Shown: positions 17,276-29,600 of the stretch, in pieces | How positions within the stretch are numbered: position 1 is the stretch's first letter | How the letters are laid out: each line of letters begins with the position of its first letter | DNA from: a virus | Length of the DNA: 64,000 nt | Strand: one strand, 5' to 3' | IMG/VR virus record: IMGVR_UViG_3300030099_008323 | Span: 62,001 to 126,000 of that record | Made by a program: the position numbers and the translations under genes | The notes under the pieces: generated by a model | The model's input: only the letters and a program-made list of their open reading frames with translations | Told to the model about the DNA's origin: nothing | Databases searched by the model: none

Positions 17276-18265
17276 CTAACAAATCTCCCCAGGATAATCT
17301 GATTCATCTTCATAAATATCAAAAGTTCTATCTCTATCTCTTTGGGAGATTTCTTCACAAGTGGCAACGTCTTTTTCAGCAAACAATCCAGATCTAGTTT
17401 TGTTGTCTTTTACTACGTCATACTTACAGATAACTTCGTCTTCAATTTGATTATCGACTCTAATATCAAAATAATAGTCAGCATATTTAGGTCCTATCTC
17501 TGGACCTATATTCTCTAATATTTGAGAATTTGTAAAATTATCAGGAACAAACGAGAGAGTTCTAAGTGTCTCTGTTGTAACACCACTTTCTGTTGTCTCT
17601 TCTATTTCAAATATCTCTAGGTCAAAATTAAGTTTTTGATCCCGAGAATTAGCTTCTACAAATTTAATTAGTATAAAATTTTCATCTTCAGCTGCAGAAA
17701 TTATTGTTGACCCGCCTGAGAGGCCGGCTTCGTTAATATCTGTGACAGCCTGAGAATTACCAAATGTTTTTATTTCCATAACAGAATCAAGCTGAGGAAT
17801 ATCTAACACTATATTTGAACCTGTTATGTTTGCTGGTCCGGAGCCAACTATGGTCAATGTGTTTGATGAGCCAGTTATAGAACCTTGCAGAAAATTTACT
17901 CCCCATGCTGGAGCGTGTTTGGAGTTTAAATCCATTGTGCCGATCGGCTTTGGAAGTCTATAATTTTTTTCTGCACTTTTCTGCAAATTATCATATCTAT
18001 TTTCATCATAGTGATCAAATAGAAGTTCAAATTCTTTTTCTAGTGATGTAAAGCCAGTTTGTGTCTTCATAGTTTGTGTCTGTTTTATTCGCTCAATCGA
18101 TTCATTTTGCTCTTCAACTATGCCCGCCTTTCCTGAATCGTACATCACATTGTCATCGAAAAAAGAATAATATTTAGGTTTAAATTTACCCCTAGAAAGT
18201 AAATTTCTTCCAAATTGAGTTAATTTAAGTTCGATGACGTCTTGTTTTTTATTAAAATATTCCAT
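17276..18265 (-). CDS. virion structural protein with LTxxGR N-terminal domain
   Basis: A 329-residue acidic protein. Residues 1-45 (VIELKLTQFGRNLLSRGKF, then YYSFFDDNVMYD) match in pattern the N-terminus of the 365-residue protein at 8751-9848 (LT-x2-GR, DD-x3-Y), so the two probably share a docking domain. The rest (about 100-329) is beta-rich, very acidic and contains GS-rich loops. It starts one codon after the 1788-residue gene ends, without a clear Shine-Dalgarno, so translational coupling is likely. It probably links two large baseplate proteins. Confidence 0.55.
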   Translation of the reverse strand: MEYFNKKQDVIELKLTQFGRNLLSRGKFKPKYYSFFDDNVMYDSGKAGIVEEQNESIERIKQTQTMKTQTGFTSLEKEFELLFDHYDENRYDNLQKSAEKNYRLPKPIGTMDLNSKHAPAWGVNFLQGSITGSSNTLTIVGSGPANITGSNIVLDIPQLDSVMEIKTFGNSQAVTDINEAGLSGGSTIISAAEDENFILIKFVEANSRDQKLNFDLEIFEIEETTESGVTTETLRTLSFVPDNFTNSQILENIGPEIGPKYADYYFDIRVDNQIEDEVICKYDVVKDNKTRSGLFAEKDVATCEEISQRDRDRTFDIYEDESDYPGEIC

Positions 18266-18268
18266 TTT

Positions 18269-21200
18269 TTACATAGTAATTTCTATATCTAGCTTAATTG
18301 CCTCTATAAGAGAGAAGTAATCATATGGCCAGTTTGTTCCGTATACCTCGTGAGTAGATCTATTCTTGAGAGAATTATCAAATCTTGTCGGTAATTTTAA
18401 TTTTTTTCTGTCAGGGTCTTGGTCAATAAATCTTGATTTAATTGCCCGGGCGATTTGTCTATTTTTATAAGTATCGTAATTTTTTTCTGCTTTTTGTTTA
18501 AGTTTGAAAACCATAAATTTTAAATTCCTATAAAAATCTTTTACTGTCCAATCTGGTACCAAACCATTTTGTCTAGCATCACTAATTTCGTCTACCCAAT
18601 TTTGAGTAAATATCATTGGGCTCAAAAAATCTGCCAGATTTAGATTAGATAAGCTGCTTACAATCTCATCTCCATCACTATTTTTAAAAATTTGTGGTGA
18701 ATAGATGTTAGAATCTACAATCTCTAAAATTCGTCTAGGATTTGTCGCGGCTAAAGAGAGTTGTTTTTCCATACGCATACTTATATCTGGCATAACACCT
18801 TGATAGATATTTATTAAATCTTGCTTATGAAGTTTATGAGCAAAAGGAATTACAATCATCTGGAATGGGTCAATTGCTGCATTGTTTAAGAAATCAAATT
18901 CTGGTGGTAACTGAAAACCGCCAAGATTATTTTCAATACCCATCATCTTCTTTATCATGTGTCCACAATCTGTCATTGATGCATTATTATAACTTTTAGT
19001 TGATGACCCCCAAAGCTCTTTATAATCTAGTTGTGCTGGGTCATATAACTCGCGAGATAATAAGATGCTGTATATATTTTCAAATATTTGTTTATTAATT
19101 GGCAAAAAGTGTTTTCCAGGGATAATATGCCGTGTAGAATATATTTCTGACTCACTGTCAATTGGTTGAAAATTAATTGGCTGTTCAAAGTAAGGAATAA
19201 CAACAACTGCCTCAGATACAAGCTTTGAATGGGCTATTCTGCCTATCTCTACAGACTGCTCATCAAAAAGATTTATATCGCTCAACAAAGAACCTGTTGT
19301 TTGTATCTCGGCGCGGTGGGCTGTTCTTTCAGTAAAGAAATCTTTTCCATTGGCTGCGGAGAGTCTGGAGTCAACATTGTTGTCTTGACTAACTAAACGG
19401 CGATTTTCTAAAAAGACATCTTCAACTTTTAGAACAATTCCTTTTTCCATTGTTGTTGGATCTATGTTCAAGTTTTCATAAATGCTGTTCATTGCTGCAG
19501 CATCATACGGATCGGTGCCATATCCTGCCCATATTGATTTACCAGTCGATGCACTATGATACGGGTTTTCAAGCAACTTAAATTGTCGTCTTAAAGATAA
19601 ATTTGCCTGCTTCGAAGAAAATCCAGATATTCCAGAAGATCCGGCTTTTTCATTGTGAGTAAATTCTTCATAAGCTGATATAGAGGATGAAAAATCTAAA
19701 ACAGGGCACACCCACTTAGGATTAATATACCATACACTTTTTTCCGCGTCATTCTGGCCTAAAGTCTTAATTTGTACCGGATTGTTAAACACATCAACAC
19801 TAGCATCAATCTTCATCCTACCAGTTGTTATTTTCTGAGCCGATCCAGAAGTTGGAATGGTAATTGCTAGCTTGTTATCTAAGTCATATTCTTCTTTATA
19901 AAAAGATCCACTTCTTTCGTTACATTTAGAGAATATTGAAAACAAATCGTTTGTTGTTGTATCGGGCGTAAAGCTAAACACCATGCTGCTTTTTCCGTAG
20001 AAATATGGAGGTGTATATGTTTGATAAGCAGGATCTTGTAGATTATACATGTAGTATTTTTCTGAGTCTTGATAGTGTAATGAAAAAGTATCAATAGTGC
20101 CGTCATTCTTAAGAGAAGTAATTCTTTGGTTAGAGGTATCACCCACTGCGCCGACATCCACTATTTCAATTGGTGGGCCGTATAAATAACCCCTAAGAGA
20201 AGACGTAACATTGTGTGTTGTATTGGATGATGCCGGAATATGTAGTCCTGATTCTCTAGGACCCTCACACATAATTTGATCTTTGCCCATCTCTAATGAA
20301 ATTGCTGCATAATATGTTGAATCTAAGTCTGCTGCCAGTTCCGTGTCAATTGCATTTGAAAACAATATTGGCATCTTTACACCGGGCGTTTGATCGCTTA
20401 AGAAAAATTCCATTGTTTCTGCTAGGAAATTATGCATTGAGTCCTGGTATAAATTCTGTGTATTACCCTTCGTAGTTTTAGATATCTTTCTATTGTCCAT
20501 GTAAAAATGCACGTTGGGGGCATTATAACCATTTGTTACTATATTTGAATCTGGATTATCAGATTCCCTGTGTCTGTTTTGATCAAAATAGTCTGGCATC
20601 AGGAATGTTCTTATTGGATTTTCTTTCTTACCGGCGCTGAAATATGTCTTTAATTTGCCGACATCTCTTAGAAGCTCAAAATTAAATCTAGTAGTAAATC
20701 CACCACCAGAATTTTGAAGAAATGACTGCACAATACCAGGCAGAATCATTCTTGCGCCTTGGGCTTGAAAGCCGCCATATGGAATTGATCCTGTTACTTG
20801 TATATCTAAAGGCTGAAGTGCCACAGATGCAGTTAAAGTTGGTACGTAAAAGTTCATTGGGGAAAATGTTGTAGTGTTAACAGTGCCATCAGTCCTATTA
20901 ACATGATAATCAACAGCTATGCCAGACTTAATAGAGTTGTATAATACTCCTGGCGCCATTGTAGGCTCTAAAAGAGCTTGCAGCTTTGAATTAAGATCTA
21001 AATTAAGATCTGATTGCAACAAAGCCTCTTGCCCAAAACCATTTTTAAAGTAAGCGCCGATTTGCACAGTGCGCGTAACTGGGTAAAAACCATTATAAGG
21101 AAGTAGTTTTTTTAACCCTTTGCACCTAAAGGATATCTTTTGTGGTATTAAATCATCTCCAATAATTTTTGTGTCTAATAGTTTAGTAAAATCTGTTAAA

Positions 21201-23635
21201 TCATCAGTGTGTGCATATCTCTTTAAAAACTCAATTCCTTGTGGATCTCTCTTATAACTGTGTATGCCTTCTGTATTAGGAACTGCAAATCTTTGTCTTA
21301 CCGGATTTGATGTTAAAACCTGAGATAGAAAGCGGGCAGCTGCAGGGTTTAATTCTAGCTCTGGCGACCACTCATATAGTTCACTAGATGGCGCTAAGGA
21401 TTTATGCGATTCTGCGCCTCGGTATGGCCCAGAGCCAGTAACTCCACGGGCGCCTTCGAGCTTTAAGAAATCTAGCTTATGATATCTGAATGTTTCATTG
21501 TTAGAAAAATAGTCAGAAATATCTGCGCTAGCTGCTCTTAATATTCTAAACTTTTTAGATTTTTTGTCTTGTTTTTTATAATAAACAAGCGGTGAGGAAT
21601 TTTCATAATTGCTTATTAAGGGAGAGTAGTAGGAATAATGATCAGAGTCAGATATTCTAAATTCAGAAATTATTGAGTAGTCTTTTCCAACATATCTAAG
21701 ATCTTCGCCTATAAATGATTCATAAGAGTCATACATGGGGTTTCTACCGACAATCTTATGCGTCGCCCAAAATGGTGAATTATAGGGGTAGACATGCCTG
21801 TGGAGCTGTAAAGAAGCTGTTGTGTTTAAATAACCGTGTATCCCAAAAGATGAAGTGGTTGCTGATCTGCCGCGTCCGTCAACGTCATTTGCAGCAAAGT
21901 CTGGTTTTGTGTGTAGAGTATTTGAATCTGACGCCTGATGTCTTCTATAGAATATTGTAGGCTTCGTGCTATACACTAGCTCGCCAGCAGATCTTGTAAT
22001 AAGATTCATTGTGCCTGTTATAGCACTTAAAAAACTTTGACTTAAATGAAACAAGTGCTGCAAGCCGGCGAAGCCTTGATTGGCTGCGGATGAAGTCGCA
22101 GAATGAGGCGTTAAACCTATCATAACTCCATTACCACCACGAGAAGAAGTTAAATAATTTGGTCTGGTATAGACATCATCCCTAACGTCTAGAGGCCAAG
22201 TGCTCAATAATGTTATGGGATATGGCTGATAAGCATCAAGCTGCACCATACCGCTTCCTGTTGAAGCATTTCTAAACTGATCAAGGCCACCACTAAGGCA
22301 ATTAATTTGATTTGTTACAATTCCATTTACAATATATCTTATTACATGATCATCAGCACCAATATCAGTATGATTATCCATATAAGGCAAATTAACAATT
22401 GTGCCTGTCACTGCCATTGATGCGGTGCCGGCGGCAACAGCAATGCCGGAATAAAGTCCTGGAATTGAAAAACTTTGTGTCACTATTTGTGAATTAACTG
22501 CTATCTCTGGATCTCTTAGCCTAGATGATAAAGTAACTCCGCGCGATGATTGAGGATTTTCTTCATCTTGATTTGCCTTTCCTGGTACAGACGCACTTAT
22601 TGCGGCGGGTGGCTGAGAGTTTTTCCAAAAAGTTCTATACTGCTGTACATTATAGCTGGTCATGCCAAACTTCTCTGGGCTTGCACTACCATTGCTTAAT
22701 TGAGAGTTATTCTGCTCATATCTTGGTTTTTCAGTTGTAAATTTTCTGTAAGTATTAATAGCTCTTGGAAATATTGTTTGTGAATATTTAAAGTTTTGAG
22801 CCCCAAGCTCTCTAGCCAATTTAATAGTTTTTAAATGCTCATCTTTGTTTTGTATTGAGCCTGTAGTGGACGGATCTCCATCTGATAAATGCAGGCGATT
22901 GTTCAATTCATTATTAGAGAAATATAAGATCTCGTTGAAAAGTGTATGTTTGGCTTTAACACTGCCGATTTCATAAGTCAGCGGTTTATAATGTGAAATA
23001 ACAGATGGTTCATAAAAATGCCTAAGGTCTGGCTTTGTGGGTATGTCACCAAAAGATGTAGATTTTATAAGCTTGTGTCTTAAATCTGGATGTGGCTGTG
23101 GAAAATACTTATCGTGGTCATAATTTTTAATTGTTTTTTTTGGTTGACTGGCATCAATTGACATTGTATTATTAAGACGTAGATGTCTTGCAACAGGATG
23201 ATCGCCACCTCTAATTTGCTTCCACGATGGGTGTTGATATGGGCCATTCCTTCGATGAAGAAGCGTATTTAACAAAGATGCGGCGCCGATGGGATCTGTT
23301 GTTAATAATTCGTCGACAAGACCGCCTCGATAATTAAATTTTTTGTTGTTGACAACGACTTGTGATGGAAAACCTAAAACATTAGTTGCAACCAAAAAGT
23401 TGCTGGGATGATCTTGCCCTTGGCTTCTTAGCCCTGGATAGCCTTTATCTACATTACCGTGCGTACCAGATATTGGTTCATATACATTTGTATTGAGTCC
23501 GACAAAATCATTAGGTATGAATCCAGCGTTAGCTGATCCAGTTACACTCCGAACATTAAGCCTTACATTATTAGCTGCAACCCAGCTGCCTACTTCACTG
23601 GCTGTTAGAAAATTTAATGATCCGCTTATAGCCAT
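18269..23635 (-). CDS. giant virion protein (1788 residues), probable baseplate/tail-tip component
   Basis: A 1788-residue protein with no recognised catalytic motif. It opens MAISGSLNFLTASEVGSW. It is Asn/Ser/Tyr-rich with many short beta-prone segments, typical of phage surface or wedge proteins. It lies two large genes downstream of the gp6-like wedge protein, where T4 has gp7, gp8 and gp10; an equivalent role is inference from order only. The ATG has a good ribosome binding site (AAAGAGG). The 37-base gap before it holds TATAAATA on the plus strand and a 14-base palindrome. Confidence 0.55.
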   Translation of the reverse strand: MAISGSLNFLTASEVGSWVAANNVRLNVRSVTGSANAGFIPNDFVGLNTNVYEPISGTHGNVDKGYPGLRSQGQDHPSNFLVATNVLGFPSQVVVNNKKFNYRGGLVDELLTTDPIGAASLLNTLLHRRNGPYQHPSWKQIRGGDHPVARHLRLNNTMSIDASQPKKTIKNYDHDKYFPQPHPDLRHKLIKSTSFGDIPTKPDLRHFYEPSVISHYKPLTYEIGSVKAKHTLFNEILYFSNNELNNRLHLSDGDPSTTGSIQNKDEHLKTIKLARELGAQNFKYSQTIFPRAINTYRKFTTEKPRYEQNNSQLSNGSASPEKFGMTSYNVQQYRTFWKNSQPPAAISASVPGKANQDEENPQSSRGVTLSSRLRDPEIAVNSQIVTQSFSIPGLYSGIAVAAGTASMAVTGTIVNLPYMDNHTDIGADDHVIRYIVNGIVTNQINCLSGGLDQFRNASTGSGMVQLDAYQPYPITLLSTWPLDVRDDVYTRPNYLTSSRGGNGVMIGLTPHSATSSAANQGFAGLQHLFHLSQSFLSAITGTMNLITRSAGELVYSTKPTIFYRRHQASDSNTLHTKPDFAANDVDGRGRSATTSSFGIHGYLNTTASLQLHRHVYPYNSPFWATHKIVGRNPMYDSYESFIGEDLRYVGKDYSIISEFRISDSDHYSYYSPLISNYENSSPLVYYKKQDKKSKKFRILRAASADISDYFSNNETFRYHKLDFLKLEGARGVTGSGPYRGAESHKSLAPSSELYEWSPELELNPAAARFLSQVLTSNPVRQRFAVPNTEGIHSYKRDPQGIEFLKRYAHTDDLTDFTKLLDTKIIGDDLIPQKISFRCKGLKKLLPYNGFYPVTRTVQIGAYFKNGFGQEALLQSDLNLDLNSKLQALLEPTMAPGVLYNSIKSGIAVDYHVNRTDGTVNTTTFSPMNFYVPTLTASVALQPLDIQVTGSIPYGGFQAQGARMILPGIVQSFLQNSGGGFTTRFNFELLRDVGKLKTYFSAGKKENPIRTFLMPDYFDQNRHRESDNPDSNIVTNGYNAPNVHFYMDNRKISKTTKGNTQNLYQDSMHNFLAETMEFFLSDQTPGVKMPILFSNAIDTELAADLDSTYYAAISLEMGKDQIMCEGPRESGLHIPASSNTTHNVTSSLRGYLYGPPIEIVDVGAVGDTSNQRITSLKNDGTIDTFSLHYQDSEKYYMYNLQDPAYQTYTPPYFYGKSSMVFSFTPDTTTNDLFSIFSKCNERSGSFYKEEYDLDNKLAITIPTSGSAQKITTGRMKIDASVDVFNNPVQIKTLGQNDAEKSVWYINPKWVCPVLDFSSSISAYEEFTHNEKAGSSGISGFSSKQANLSLRRQFKLLENPYHSASTGKSIWAGYGTDPYDAAAMNSIYENLNIDPTTMEKGIVLKVEDVFLENRRLVSQDNNVDSRLSAANGKDFFTERTAHRAEIQTTGSLLSDINLFDEQSVEIGRIAHSKLVSEAVVVIPYFEQPINFQPIDSESEIYSTRHIIPGKHFLPINKQIFENIYSILLSRELYDPAQLDYKELWGSSTKSYNNASMTDCGHMIKKMMGIENNLGGFQLPPEFDFLNNAAIDPFQMIVIPFAHKLHKQDLINIYQGVMPDISMRMEKQLSLAATNPRRILEIVDSNIYSPQIFKNSDGDEIVSSLSNLNLADFLSPMIFTQNWVDEISDARQNGLVPDWTVKDFYRNLKFMVFKLKQKAEKNYDTYKNRQIARAIKSRFIDQDPDRKKLKLPTRFDNSLKNRSTHEVYGTNWPYDYFSLIEAIKLDIEITM

Positions 23636-23655
23636 TTTTTACCTCTTTCCTATCT

Positions 23656-23675
23656 TATAAATAGATTATAATCTA
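23656..23675. promoter_or_regulatory. TAAATAG element, copy 5, next to a 14-base palindrome
   Basis: TATAAATA (23656-23663, plus strand) is followed by the perfect palindrome TAGATTA/TAATCTA (23662-23675), which includes the stop codon of the 1990-residue gene. On the coding strand the segment contains TATAAT, a possible -10 box, about 35 bases before the ATG of the 1788-residue gene. Confidence 0.3.
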
Positions 23676-26600
23676 ATTTAATGATGCTGTTATCCATCTT
23701 GTTTGATTCTCTGTTCGCGGTATCATATGAGAAACAAAAGCATTGTCAAATGAAGAAGCTGTTATAACTGTCATACCTGCAAAATCTGCAGAGGATCCTG
23801 AAAGTTCAAGCCTCTCTATATTATTTCTGTGATATTTATGCCTCGATGCATCACCAGATATAGCATAATCATCAGATCTAATTGTTCCGACGGCCTCACT
23901 ACCATATACCCTGGCAGTATTGGTACCATGAGAACTAACGCCATATCTTCCACTATGAGCTTGCAATTGTGAATTGAAAACTTTTCTAACCCAGTTATTT
24001 CTAAATGTCATTGCATTGTAAACAGAAAAAGTTTCATGTGCAACATCTAAAAAGCCACGAGACATAACTTCAAACCCACCTGGTGAGCTAAATTTTGTTT
24101 TAATTCTAGTTCTATTCCTTATACTGCCAGTTAGAAATGTCCTATCTAAAAGTGTGTAGTTAACACCAATGTCACCATCATCTAATCTTATACCAGAATT
24201 ATTGCGTCGTGGTGTGCTTCCATCGATTAGTGAAGCAACATTCAGCCTGTGTTCAATACTTGAAACATCTAAATTCAGACTTTCGGCAGTCGACCTTTTG
24301 ATTTTATCGGCGTTCTTAACGAACCATGGATCATTTGCCTCAGGACTAACTGTGCTAACATATTGATATCTATCTAAGAAATTACCAGCTTTTGTTGGTG
24401 AGGAAGACGTCATGTGTATATTTCTAATATTTACAGGTCTTTTCGCAAACTCTGGCCTCATATAGAACGCGCGCGGTCGATTATGATTATCGTGTGTGGC
24501 ATCAAATAACTTAAATGAGTTCCTCTCGATACCACCGTCGTCAGGACCTATATACAAATTTATATCTGCAATTGCACAGTCACCTAAGTGAAGAATTCCA
24601 GAAGTATATAAAAACCTTAAGTAAAATCTTTTACCTATAAATTTGTCTAAACCATTGCCAAATGCAGCATTCGCTGTTGTTGTCGCAACGCGCCAAGGGT
24701 CATCAGAAGCAGTTTGTTGTTGGCCACTAATTGATCCAATTGCGTTAAGTGTGGTGGCTGTCGTATTTCCAGCATACCAATAAATTGGCAAGTCAGTTAC
24801 GTTGTTATTAAAATCTACACTAGTACAAGCTTGCACTTTTAGAGTGCCTTGGCTTACGCCAAACATATGATATCTAAAAAACAAAAAGACATCATCATCC
24901 TCAGCCACATCAAGTAAATCAATTAGTGGAGTAACCAATCCAAACGTCTCACCTACTCTGTCGGGCAAAACCTCACAATATGCATAGCCAGCATTTGGTA
25001 CGTATCCTATTGATGGGCCGGTATGAATACTATCAGTTGAGCCGCTGAAGAAAGACCAACTGTTATCAGTGCCTAATCCATTTCTCCAATACTCTTCTTC
25101 CCCAGGGTCGCCGGCTGCGGATCCAGAGGGCAAGTTCAATACTGTCACATCTGTTGTTGCAGTATCAGTGGTATTTGCAAAAGGCTCGTAAACTAGACTA
25201 GAAGTCAATGATTCATTTAGAAAAGATTGTAAATGCCATCCTTCAGGTCTTGTTAGTTGTCCATCTAATTTATTTAAATTATTAGAGTTCTTAACAGAAT
25301 CGTGGATGTTTAAGCCAACATGGCGATGTTGCATACCACCAACATGCATCTCAGTAAAAGGGCCCTGAAGTGGTATCTCTGCATGGGGACCATATTTGTC
25401 ATCATGCATATTGGTAAAGTCTAGGTTTATCGCACTTGGGCTAAACTGAGCTATATATCCAGTGTTGAACGAAGATGAATAAATGCTAAAAGGTAACAAT
25501 AATGTACTTTTATAATCGTCTTCCTCTGCTACAAAGTCTGCACGTGGATTCTTTGCAAACATTGTGTAGGCTTTCATAATAAAGAGTTGTTTATTAATCT
25601 CAGGTGGAACGTTTTGATCTCGTATATCGATTTTCTTATTTTCATTATCTAAGTCTATGTAAATAAAGTCATCATCACTACCCCATTTAATCGCGTTCTT
25701 ATAAAAATCATGCACTTTATTATTGGTCGGATTAGAACCTGCCTTAAGGTTGTGAGATTTTCTGACAAAATAATTAGCCAAAGTACTCACAGACCTAACA
25801 CCGAAGAATGAAGATCCATATCTTGTGCCAGCAGCAGTCTTAAGAGTAGGCTCAGAGCTTGAGACTAGTGTTTGTGCTGTTTTCAAGAATATATTTCTAG
25901 CCTCATCAACGCCGGTAACTCCAGATGATAACTCTAGAACATCCCTTTCGGCTCTGTTTTTCCACCATGCTGCTCTAATATTTTGAGGCGCGGGAGATTG
26001 ACGCAGCGGTGGCTGCAGCACTTTATAACCTCTTGCTGCATGCTCCATCGCATCAGCATTACCTCTTATGTTGGCCCTTTCTGATCCATCCGGCTCTACA
26101 GTATGTGGTAAGTTTCCTATACCTTGAAGTGATGCTCCTAGATCTGGCGGCTTAAGAGAGAGAGTTGGAAACTTTGTCCAATACTTATTTCTTTCAAGCA
26201 CATGGCTTTCAACCATATTCCTAAGCATTTCAGATGTGTTAGAAGATGCGGGTATCAACTGAATAATCATTGCAGTTATAGCATCATCGATCCATTTATA
26301 GTATTCTATAAACTTGTCTAGATCTGGCTCATTCTGAACCTTGTCAAAGAAGATATCTCTAATTTTACCTAGTTTTTTGTATTCTTGCCTGTAGCGATTG
26401 ACTGGATCGCCAATCAAATTGTTAAAATCAACAATTGTCGAAAACATTCTGAGCATCTCATCAGATATTGTCTGATACATGCTCTTCTCAACGGATAGTA
26501 TATGCTGTACATACGTGGTATCTCTAGTGAAAACAACGTCATCTTGCTTGTTTAAGATCTGTACCATGTCATCACTATTGATAACCTCCGGTAAGTTCTG

Positions 26601-29600
26601 ACGAGCTGTTTGCACAAATTCAATATCAACTGCTTGATCACGTTGAGCTGAGGATGATACAAAGAAATCACCTCGACCTGTATAATTATACTCCGTGAAA
26701 GCTGACATTGGGCCATATGTCTTAGCTTGTCTTCTGCTGGCAGAGCCAGATGTAAAGTCTTCGATTATAAATCTTCCGCTAGCATCTGAGCCGGTTACAT
26801 TATCCATTGTCCAATTCAGAGCTAGAGTTTTGATTTGCGGCATGAAAGACTTAGCATCTCTATCATTTCTGTTATCTGGGCGTCCAGAAGTTAATTGTAC
26901 GTGATTATTCTCATAAGGGTTTAAAGCTCCGTAATTAGATGCATCTCTAGCATGTCCCTTAATCGCTTCGTCAGAAAGATAATCAAACCAAACACGTGTC
27001 GAAGAAACCTTAACGTCAGAGTGCTTTAGAATACTACCGGTATAATTTTGTCTTTTAGCTCCAACATATATTCTTTTTGGCTCTGCAAAAAAACGCATTG
27101 CTCTTTTAATTGTCATCGTATTTGATATTTTAAATTCATTTTTTACAATGTTAGAGACTGTATTTACTCCGTAAAGTTCATATGTATAAGAATTTTTTTC
27201 TGTATGTAAACTTCCTGTCAGGGAGCCACTTACCATTGGTGCTGCTGGATACCTCGTAGGCCTAAGTCGAAATGCTAAATTCCATTTTTCATTATCATAA
27301 GCAGCTGCATAAGTCTCGGGTGTTTCAATAGAAGAGAATGCAACTGGGTTGTCAGATGAAATTTTAAACTTAACGTTTCTTCTATCATGATCTGGCTTGG
27401 TTGCAACAACATCAAAAGTTGTTTCAGTGCCCGGTGCATAAGCATAATCTGTATCAGAGGCGCCGACTGCACTAAGACCAAAAATGGCTGTTTCGTCAGA
27501 AGGGAACAAAGAATAGTTATCGTCATTCGCTATTGTTCTCTTGGGGAAAAATACTTCTGTCTCAATGGTAAATGAAGACCCTGACGCCAATACATGACTC
27601 ATGCTTGGTATATATGAAATTGAATTTGAATCGTTAGGGTCTTTAAACTGATATGCAGTGGCAGTATAGGCGCCACCATAACTATTATTCTCAGCTAATC
27701 TAGATTCAGGGTCATCAAAGTCTAAATATTTTTTTCTATATGCAGTGCTTGTAAAGTTGTCTTTTAGCTCATACTCATCGTTGCTAGCATATATATTAAA
27801 TTTAATTAGCTCTTCGTCAACACCAAAACATCTTAAAAAGTTTCGCATTGACTTGTTTGTGCCTTTTGATTTTTGTATAAAAGTTAAGTTGTTGTAGATA
27901 TTTTGATAAATTGTATTTTTAACATCATGAAGTTTTTTCTCAAATAATCTTCTTTCATCTCGTTGCAAAAATTTAGCCAGCATATCAGCATCAGAAAATA
28001 ATTCAGGTGGGCTGTAGCCTCTGGCAGATAATAACCTGTCAGCAAAAGGAAGCGGCTTTTCATACTTTGAATCATAGGGATAATTTATATCTTTTAAAGT
28101 TGGTAGCTTCTCCATCTTCAAATAAATTTCGTCAAAGAAACTTGACATAATCTGTGTTAAGAATTTTAAATGATCAGACCTTTTCTCATCGTCTTCCAAA
28201 ATCCAACCTGGCATTGATCTGTACAAAGAAGAATTATTTTCATGGTCATGTATTGATCCTGATGCTTTCTTAGATGCTAGCAGATTAGCGACAGCTGGAT
28301 GGTGTGCATATAAAATAGGATCTTTAAATTCAGAAGCGGCAGCGGACGATGACACAATTGCAGAACCAATAGATCTATTCGCTGCTTTATAATTAATAAA
28401 TTCACCATTTGATATTCTTCCAGAATAATCTAAAATAGTTTTATCTGTCGCTGCGACACCAGTTATACCTTCGTTAAATTTAAAGTACACCCCTAAATCA
28501 ATCTTGTTATTTTGATCATCATACTTTACATTATCAGTATTTGTACCGCCATTTATTGGTGTCCTAAAGTTTCTTCCAATTTGTTGTGCGTTTCTTTCAG
28601 TTTTCCAATATCTGAATTCGTCAAAAGAAGTAGCTATAATATTGCCCCAGCCTTTTTCTGCGTTATCTAAATCAGAGTTTGATGGGCCCGCGAGGGCGCC
28701 AATGGATGCGACTAAGGTACCAGTAATTGGATTAATTTGTGCTGCAGCTGTTTTGTCAGATTTTAGCTGACCATCGACATACAATCTTGTTTGCGTTGAT
28801 GACCCAACTTTTTTTGCAGTTAGTGCATAGTGGTGCCAACCACTACCAGAAATATTTGATAATCCTGTTATGTGATCGTGTGAGAATGCTGTAGTGCCTG
28901 AAGCAATTGATAGGAGAATTCTAGATTGCAAAGCAGCTGTCGTGCCTCCTCTCATCATAACCTTCACATTACCAAAAGTACTTCCGGCAGCACCAGATGA
29001 AATAAGATTAAATATAGTTTCATATTTTGTTGCAGAAGTTGATAACCAAGCATCTTTCTTCATCCAAAATTCAACTGTTGCTCCTTTAGATAAATCAAAT
29101 TCTAAATTATTTGTTCTTTGGCTAGCGGTGTGATATACATTGGCCTTTGATATTCCATCTCTAGAGGCGCCAGCTGAAAGATCACTCTTAAAATCACCTT
29201 TTGAATCTGGATTCGGACCACCTTTAAAATATATATACTCCGGAACACTACTACTAAAGAAATTACCTTGGCCAGTGTTAGTGTACGTGTTTTGTGTTGA
29301 GTTAAATTTTACATGCCCGTTTGTTCTTGGATATTCATTCTCGAATATAAAAAGATCTAAACCAGTGCTTTCATTTTCCCACTCTGTTTTTTCTGCTAAT
29401 GAACCATCGTAAGGGTATGTTTGATATACACGCTTTATAGAATTTTCATAGTATAGCTCTGCTTGGCCAAATCTTGCAAAATTAGAAGCTGTTGTGTAAT
29501 CAACATCTGGAAGAAACCGATCTCTTTTTTCTATGTAAGCATCAATGAATCTAGGGGACTCCACATCTTCACGCAAGTTATCTAAACTTTTATCTTTTAG

